From RGIG6353 sp045594565 (lineage in GTDB: Bacteria; Bacillota; Clostridia; Oscillospirales; SIG627): DNA of 10,649 nt. The DNA lies in assembly GCA_045594565.1 (NCBI GenBank), contig JAZNYT010000113.1, positions 1 through 10,649 on the forward strand. Reading direction: 5' to 3'. A model generated the notes under the pieces. That model searched no databases, was not told where the DNA came from, and saw nothing but the letters and a program-made list of their open reading frames with translations. Numbering within the stretch: the stretch's first letter is position 1; each line of letters opens with the position of its first letter. Shown piece by piece: positions 6,876 to 10,649 of this stretch. Both the position numbers and the translations under genes were made by a program.

Positions 6876-6962
6876 ATGAAAATTGTAGTCATTTTATTGA
6901 TTTTGCTACTTTGTTGTGCTAAACTTACATTTAACAAAACTTTTTTAAGGAAAGGAGAGTAA
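6876..6962 (+). CDS. Possible 28-codon hydrophobic leader ORF before the ATPase operon
   Basis: ATG at 6876 opens a 28-codon frame (MKIVVILLILLLCCAK, then a polar, basic tail ending RKGE) that stops with TAA at 6960-6962, three bases before the ntpF start. The peptide would be a single membrane helix with two adjacent cysteines. Only a poor AGG lies upstream, and the better nearby promoter (6897-6925) would start transcription inside it, so it may be a chance frame in AT-rich DNA. The ribosome site of ntpF lies in its last codons, an arrangement compatible with translational coupling. Confidence 0.25.
   Translation: MKIVVILLILLLCCAKLTFNKTFLRKGE
6897..6925 (+). promoter_or_regulatory. Candidate promoter for the V-type ATPase operon
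   Basis: TTGATT (6897-6902) and TAAACT (6920-6925) are separated by 17 bases. Transcription would begin near 6932, leaving a leader of about 34 bases that contains AAGGAAAGGAGAG just before the ATG at 6966. The -10 box is imperfect, so confidence is moderate. Confidence 0.4.
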
Positions 6963-6965
6963 AAT

Positions 6966-7277
6966 ATGGATATAATCGAGAGCGTTAAGGCAGCAGAAGA
7001 GCGCGCCGAAAATATACGTCTTGATGCGGTACGCGAAGGGCAGGAGCTTGTTTCTTCTTTTGAAAAAAAGGGACGTGACGATGGAGCGGCATTGGTTGCC
7101 GATGCTAAAAAGCGCGCCGAGGAGATTGTGGAGAAAGCAAGGCTCGAAGCAGAAGCAGAAGCCGAAAACATTCTGAAAAAAGCTGAAGAAGAAAATAAGA
7201 TAGCCGAAGAGGTTGGCAGAAAGAACATTGATGCCGCACTTCTTCAATTCATATCTCTTGCAGAGGGCGTAAAATGA
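6966..7277 (+). CDS. ntpF: V/A-type ATPase peripheral stalk subunit (G/H; NtpF-like)
   Basis: This 103-residue protein is almost entirely Ala/Glu/Lys-rich heptad sequence (about 3-90), with no membrane segment. In bacterial and archaeal V/A-type ATPases, the small coiled-coil subunit pairs with subunit E to form the peripheral stalk that holds the catalytic head against the membrane subunit I. Identity rests on length, composition and position, as first gene before subunit I, exactly as ntpF stands in the E. hirae ntpFIKEC operon; other names are subunit H, ahaH and atpH. Coiled-coil sequence alone would be weak evidence. GGAG lies 8 bases before ATG. Its TGA overlaps the next ATG by four bases (ATGA), implying coupled translation. 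Confidence 0.85.
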   Translation: MDIIESVKAAEERAENIRLDAVREGQELVSSFEKKGRDDGAALVADAKKRAEEIVEKARLEAEAEAENILKKAEEENKIAEEVGRKNIDAALLQFISLAEGVK

Positions 7278-9130
7278 TAGCAAAAATGAAAAAGGTGTCC
7301 CTTGTCTGTCTTAAGGAAGAACGTGACAAAATTCTCACCGAGCTTCAGCATTCCGAAATAATAATGCTGAAAAGCTCCGACGGCGGTGCTATGGGTGAGG
7401 ACAATGTCAGCGGAGCTGCCGAAAGACGGCTGGGGAACGTACTAAAGGAGCTTTCAAAATATCAAGGAAAGAAAAAGATGTTTGAAGAGCTCCCCGAGAT
7501 AGAAAGAAAAGAATTCGACGAGCTTTCGGAAGAGGTAATAAAGGATACGGAAAAAGCCGTGGATCTGCTTCAGAAAAGAGACGGTCTTGAGGGTGAAATT
7601 GCCGAAATAAAAGGAATGCTCGACGTCCTTGAAAGATGGAAGTCATATAAAAATGACGTTTGTGAGCTTGGAGAAAGGAACTACTCCATAGCACTTCTGG
7701 GAAGCATTCCTTTATCAAAGGCAGAGGCTTCAAAGGAAATCGAGAAAGTGGCTCTCGAAATTCTTTCGGAAGGCGAAAAGGAAGCGGTGGTTCTCCTGTC
7801 ATTTTTGAAGGAGGACAAAGGAGACGCTGTAAAAGCGCTTCGCGATATAGGCTTCGAAGAAGCATCGCTTCCCGTTACAAACGGAAAAATTACAGAAAAC
7901 ATCGATTCTCTTTCAAGTGTGTTGAAGGAAAAGCGTGAGGAGCTTGAAAAAACAGTCGGCAGTCTTTCTGACTTTTCAAAGGAAAGAAAGCTCGACCTTG
8001 AAATTCTTTTCGAGCAATATCGCGCAAAAGCCGACCGCTCCGAGATACGTCTTGAGGAGACGGCAGAGGCGGTGCTCATTGAGGGATTTATCAGGGCGGA
8101 TGCCGAGGAAAGGCTTCGTAATGTTATATCAAACGTTACCAACGTATTTGACCTTGAGATAAACGACCCCGAGGAAGGCGATGAGGTGCCCACAAGCCTT
8201 GACAACAAGAAATTTGTCAGTCAGTTTGAGGGCATTACAGATATGTTCAACTCCCCGCGCTATGGCAGCTATGACCCAAATGCGGTTATGGCACCCTGGT
8301 ACTGGATAATTTTCGGTATGATGATGGGTGATGCAGGCTACGGTCTTATGATGGTAGTTCTTATCTTCCTTTTGAAAAAGATAATGAAGCCCGGGGGTGG
8401 CACTCTAAAGCTTATGAACGTGCTTCTCTACTCCTCTGTTACCACTATCATATTCGGCGTACTTTTCGGAAGCTATTTCGGTGAGGAGCTTCTCCCTGCT
8501 CTTGTTGGCTTTACGGCGCTTGACGACCCTATAAGTATGCTTATCATCACTCTTGTGGTGGGTGTTCTTCATATCTTCACCGGTATGATAGTAAAAATGT
8601 ATATTGATATAAAAAACGGGCGTGTACTTGATGCAATATTCGATGAGCTTTCGTGGATGCTCATAATTCTCGGAATAGGTATGATATTTTTACCCGCCCT
8701 CAAAACAGCAGGTATCGTTATTGCGGGAATAGGTGCGGTGACGGTGTTTCTTACCGCAGGCAGAGCAAAAAAAGGAATCTTCGGGAAGATAGCGGGAGGA
8801 CTTGGTGGGCTTTACAATATCACAAGCTATTTCAGCGATATTCTTTCCTACTCCAGAATACTCGCCCTCAGCCTTGCAACAGGCGTTGTAGGCTTCGTTA
8901 TGAATCTTCTTGCAGGTATGGTGCAGGGCAGTGTTATCGGCTTCGTGTTCTCACTTCTCATATATATTGTGGGACACGTTTTCAATCTTGTACTTGGTCT
9001 GCTTTCGGCTTACGTTCATTCCTGTCGACTCCAGTACATTGAATTCTACGGTAAATTTTATGAAGGCGGAGGAACTCTTTTCCGACCCTTCTCTGTAAAA
9101 ACAAACTATATAAACATTAAAAAACAATAA
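7274..9130 (+). CDS. ntpI: V/A-type ATPase subunit I (membrane stator, a-subunit equivalent)
   Basis: This 618-residue protein has the two-part layout of the family (E. hirae NtpI is about 660). Residues 1 to about 320 are a soluble, helical cytoplasmic arm with coiled-coil stretches; about 330-600 is a hydrophobic domain of seven or eight helices. The signature MMGDAGYGL lies at 350-358. SYSRILALSLA holds R528, which corresponds to the arginine essential for ion transport (Arg735 in yeast Vph1p), and a second conserved arginine follows in HSCRLQYIEF (R585). The C-terminus EFYGKFYEGGGTLFRPF is typical. Subunit I forms the ion half-channels next to the K ring. GAGGG lies 6 bases before the ATG at 7274, inside ntpF; a second in-frame Met at residue 5 is a less likely start. 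The gene is complete. Confidence 0.95.
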   Translation: MIAKMKKVSLVCLKEERDKILTELQHSEIIMLKSSDGGAMGEDNVSGAAERRLGNVLKELSKYQGKKKMFEELPEIERKEFDELSEEVIKDTEKAVDLLQKRDGLEGEIAEIKGMLDVLERWKSYKNDVCELGERNYSIALLGSIPLSKAEASKEIEKVALEILSEGEKEAVVLLSFLKEDKGDAVKALRDIGFEEASLPVTNGKITENIDSLSSVLKEKREELEKTVGSLSDFSKERKLDLEILFEQYRAKADRSEIRLEETAEAVLIEGFIRADAEERLRNVISNVTNVFDLEINDPEEGDEVPTSLDNKKFVSQFEGITDMFNSPRYGSYDPNAVMAPWYWIIFGMMMGDAGYGLMMVVLIFLLKKIMKPGGGTLKLMNVLLYSSVTTIIFGVLFGSYFGEELLPALVGFTALDDPISMLIITLVVGVLHIFTGMIVKMYIDIKNGRVLDAIFDELSWMLIILGIGMIFLPALKTAGIVIAGIGAVTVFLTAGRAKKGIFGKIAGGLGGLYNITSYFSDILSYSRILALSLATGVVGFVMNLLAGMVQGSVIGFVFSLLIYIVGHVFNLVLGLLSAYVHSCRLQYIEFYGKFYEGGGTLFRPFSVKTNYINIKKQ

Positions 9131-9146
9131 TCGGAGGAAAAAAATC

Positions 9147-9614
9147 ATGTTTCAATCAGGAATAGTTATTGCAATTTTCGGTGCCGCACTCTGTGCGCTT
9201 CTCGGATGCTGTGGGTCTGCTCTCGGCGTTATGTACGCAGGTCGTGCTGCGGCAGGTGTAGTTTCTGAAAAGCCCGACCTTTTCGGTAAAATGCTTGTGC
9301 TTCAGGCTCTTCCCGGTACACAGGGTATCTACGGCTTTCTTATCGCCATTCTCGTGCTTGTAAACACAGGTATTCTCGGCGGTGAGGCTGCCATTACGGC
9401 GGCACAGGGCTGGGGCTACTTCTTCGCAACTCTCCCTATGGGTATCGTAGGTCTTATTTCGGGTATTGCGCAGGGCAAGACTGCCGCTTCCGCAATCCAT
9501 ATGACAGGCAAGCAGCCCGACGCTTCAGGTAAGGGTATCACTATGACCGCTCTTGTTGAGACGTACGCTATTCTTGCTCTTCTTACATCCATTCTTATGA
9601 TGGTAAACATTTAA
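9147..9614 (+). CDS. ntpK: V/A-type ATPase subunit K (rotor-ring proteolipid)
   Basis: This 155-residue, four-helix (double-hairpin) proteolipid forms the membrane rotor ring; E. hirae NtpK is 156 residues. The first hairpin contains the half-site LPGTQGIYGF (55-64); the second contains SGIAQGK (105-111) and LVETYAIL (136-143). E138 is the ion-binding carboxylate. The ligands that coordinate Na+ in the E. hirae ring (Leu61, Thr64, Gln65, Gln110, Glu139) have counterparts here in L55, T58, Q59, Q109 and E138, so Na+ coupling is inferred. As in NtpK, the first hairpin has no ion-binding carboxylate, giving one site per four helices. A strong GGAGG lies 9 bases before ATG; the gene starts 16 bases after ntpI ends, and the strong site fits its need for many copies per complex. 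Confidence 0.96.
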   Translation: MFQSGIVIAIFGAALCALLGCCGSALGVMYAGRAAAGVVSEKPDLFGKMLVLQALPGTQGIYGFLIAILVLVNTGILGGEAAITAAQGWGYFFATLPMGIVGLISGIAQGKTAASAIHMTGKQPDASGKGITMTALVETYAILALLTSILMMVNI

Positions 9615-9628
9615 TTCGGAGAAAAATA

Positions 9629-10222
9629 ATGAGTGCAGAAACAGTAACCTTAAAAATAGAGGAAAAGGCAAGAGAAAACGCTAGAGCAATTCTGGCAGAG
9701 GCACAGTCGGCGGCTGAAAAGAAATATGCCGACATATTAGCCGAAGCAAAGGCTCGCGAGGAAAAGATTCTCGAAGCTGCAAACAGAAACGCAGACACCC
9801 TTCGAAAGGGTTTACTTCAGGGAGCCGCACAAAAAGCAAAGCTCGAGGGGCTTAAAGTCAGAAGAGCTCTTATGAATGAAGTCAAAGACTCTGCTCTCAA
9901 AAAGCTTTCTTGTGCTGATGAAAAGACTCTTATGGGAGTTTTCGAAAAGAGCGTGAAGGAATCAAAGCTTTCGGGTGAATTTAATCTTATTCCCTCCTCA
10001 CTTCACAGAAAAATGCTTAAAAACAACTTATCCCTCCTAGAAAAAGCAGGAAGCATCAAGATAAAGATTTCGGAGAACGATGCCGACCTTTCAACAGGAT
10101 TCCTTCTTTCTTCGAATATATACGACGTTGATTTTTCTCTCGACGCCATTCTTGATGAACTATTTATACAAAATGAAAAGGTAATCTACGATTGTCTTTT
10201 CGAAAGCGGAGAAGCTAAATGA
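9629..10222 (+). CDS. ntpE: V/A-type ATPase peripheral stalk subunit E
   Basis: This 197-residue protein is the usual length for bacterial or archaeal subunit E. Residues 1 to about 90 are a long charged helix rich in Ala, Glu and Lys, which pairs with the small stalk subunit. The globular C-terminal part has a family-like end: TGFLLSSNIYDVDFSLDAI (156-174), followed by DELF, resembling the region that binds the catalytic head. It has no membrane segment. CGGAG lies 7 bases before ATG and the gene follows ntpK by 14 bases, keeping the ntp order. Its stop overlaps the start of the next gene by four bases (ATGA). It acts with the ntpF product as stator. Confidence 0.93.
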   Translation: MSAETVTLKIEEKARENARAILAEAQSAAEKKYADILAEAKAREEKILEAANRNADTLRKGLLQGAAQKAKLEGLKVRRALMNEVKDSALKKLSCADEKTLMGVFEKSVKESKLSGEFNLIPSSLHRKMLKNNLSLLEKAGSIKIKISENDADLSTGFLLSSNIYDVDFSLDAILDELFIQNEKVIYDCLFESGEAK

Positions 10223-10649
10223 TAGTAAATGAATTTGAGGGAAAGTCCTATGAATACGCTATAGGATGCATAAAAGCCACCTCTCATCCCCCGCTGACAA
10301 AGGAACAGCTAAAGGCACTTTCGGAGTCAAGTGCCCGTGACTTTGAAAAGAGGCTCGCGGAATTTGGCTGGGGTGCGGGATTTGAGGGAACTATAAATGA
10401 AAGAATAGAAAAAGAATTGTCATATGCAGTATCCTTTGTAAAGGACATATCTCCCGACAAAAGTCTTACCGACCTTTTGTTTTTCGAGGATGACGCCACA
10501 AACCTAAAGCTTTTCGTTAAAGGAAGACTCCTCGGGCGTGACGTATCACACCTTGTGCTTCCTTCGGGAAGTATTCCCGTTGAAATCATAAGAGGCTCGG
10601 TTGAGGCTTGGGATTTTACACTTATATCCGAAGCGGCAGATAAAGAAAT
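10219..10649 (+). CDS. ntpC: V/A-type ATPase subunit C (central-stalk socket, d-subunit equivalent), partial
   Basis: The frame opens at ATG 10219, overlapping the ntpE stop by four bases, with CGGAG 7 bases upstream, and runs off the right edge after 143 complete codons. Full-length subunit C is about 330-350 residues, so under half is present. The visible part includes LLFFEDDATNLKLFVKGRLLG (its core at 88-105), the characteristic segment of the AC39/subunit C/d family in which an acidic-Asn-Leu-Lys stretch precedes KGRLLG. Subunit C sits on the rotor ring and links it to the central shaft. No membrane segment is present. In E. hirae the genes G, A, B and D follow; they would be expected just beyond the window. 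Confidence 0.92.
   Translation, partial: MIVNEFEGKSYEYAIGCIKATSHPPLTKEQLKALSESSARDFEKRLAEFGWGAGFEGTINERIEKELSYAVSFVKDISPDKSLTDLLFFEDDATNLKLFVKGRLLGRDVSHLVLPSGSIPVEIIRGSVEAWDFTLISEAADKE

Noticed and set aside
6728..7283. Minus-strand frames across the ATPase leader and ntpF
   Set aside because: They are antisense to a well-supported coiled-coil gene and cross the terminator and promoter region, and no family resemblance is seen.

Overview
The window looks like a chromosomal segment of a Clostridia-type Firmicute, probably an uncultured gut lineage. This rests on the gene content (a SpoVB-like flippase, a stand-alone ADP-dependent NAD(P)HX dehydratase, a DgkB/YegS lipid kinase, a V-type ATPase operon in Enterococcus hirae order, a secreted Ig-like repeat protein), on strong GGAG-type ribosome binding sites, and on tight, overlapping gene spacing. 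The taxonomic placement is inference; the window holds no rRNA or other marker gene.

The window splits into two divergent halves around about 4366-4379. Leftward (minus strand), a three-gene operon runs from 4293 to 1016: lipid kinase, then nnrD, then a MOP-superfamily flippase. It is followed, behind its own promoter, by a secreted protein built of 77-residue Ig-like repeats that runs off the left edge. Rightward (plus strand), two paralogous calcineurin-like metallophosphoesterases overlap by one base (4442-6723) and end at a strong intrinsic terminator (6740-6777). After a 242-base AT-rich spacer, a V-type ATPase operon begins (stalk subunit, I, K, E, C; ntpF-I-K-E-C order) and runs off the right edge, where the catalytic subunits would be expected.

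The two halves share a back-to-back promoter region. Both promoters have TTGACA -35 boxes with 17-base spacers, and both -35 boxes lie inside one perfect 11-bp inverted repeat. The lipid kinase, NnrD and flippase suggest lipid recycling, metabolite repair and envelope-polymer export. The substrate of the phosphoesterases is unknown. The ATPase K subunit carries the residues that bind Na+ in E. hirae NtpK, so the enzyme is probably sodium-coupled.

Most of the window is ordinary housekeeping. The points most worth a second look are the rubredoxin-like zinc-ribbon fused to the second phosphoesterase, the palindromic divergent promoter, the A-B-A-B organisation and possible one-base deletion in the Ig-repeat gene, and a possible small hydrophobic ORF leading into the ATPase operon.
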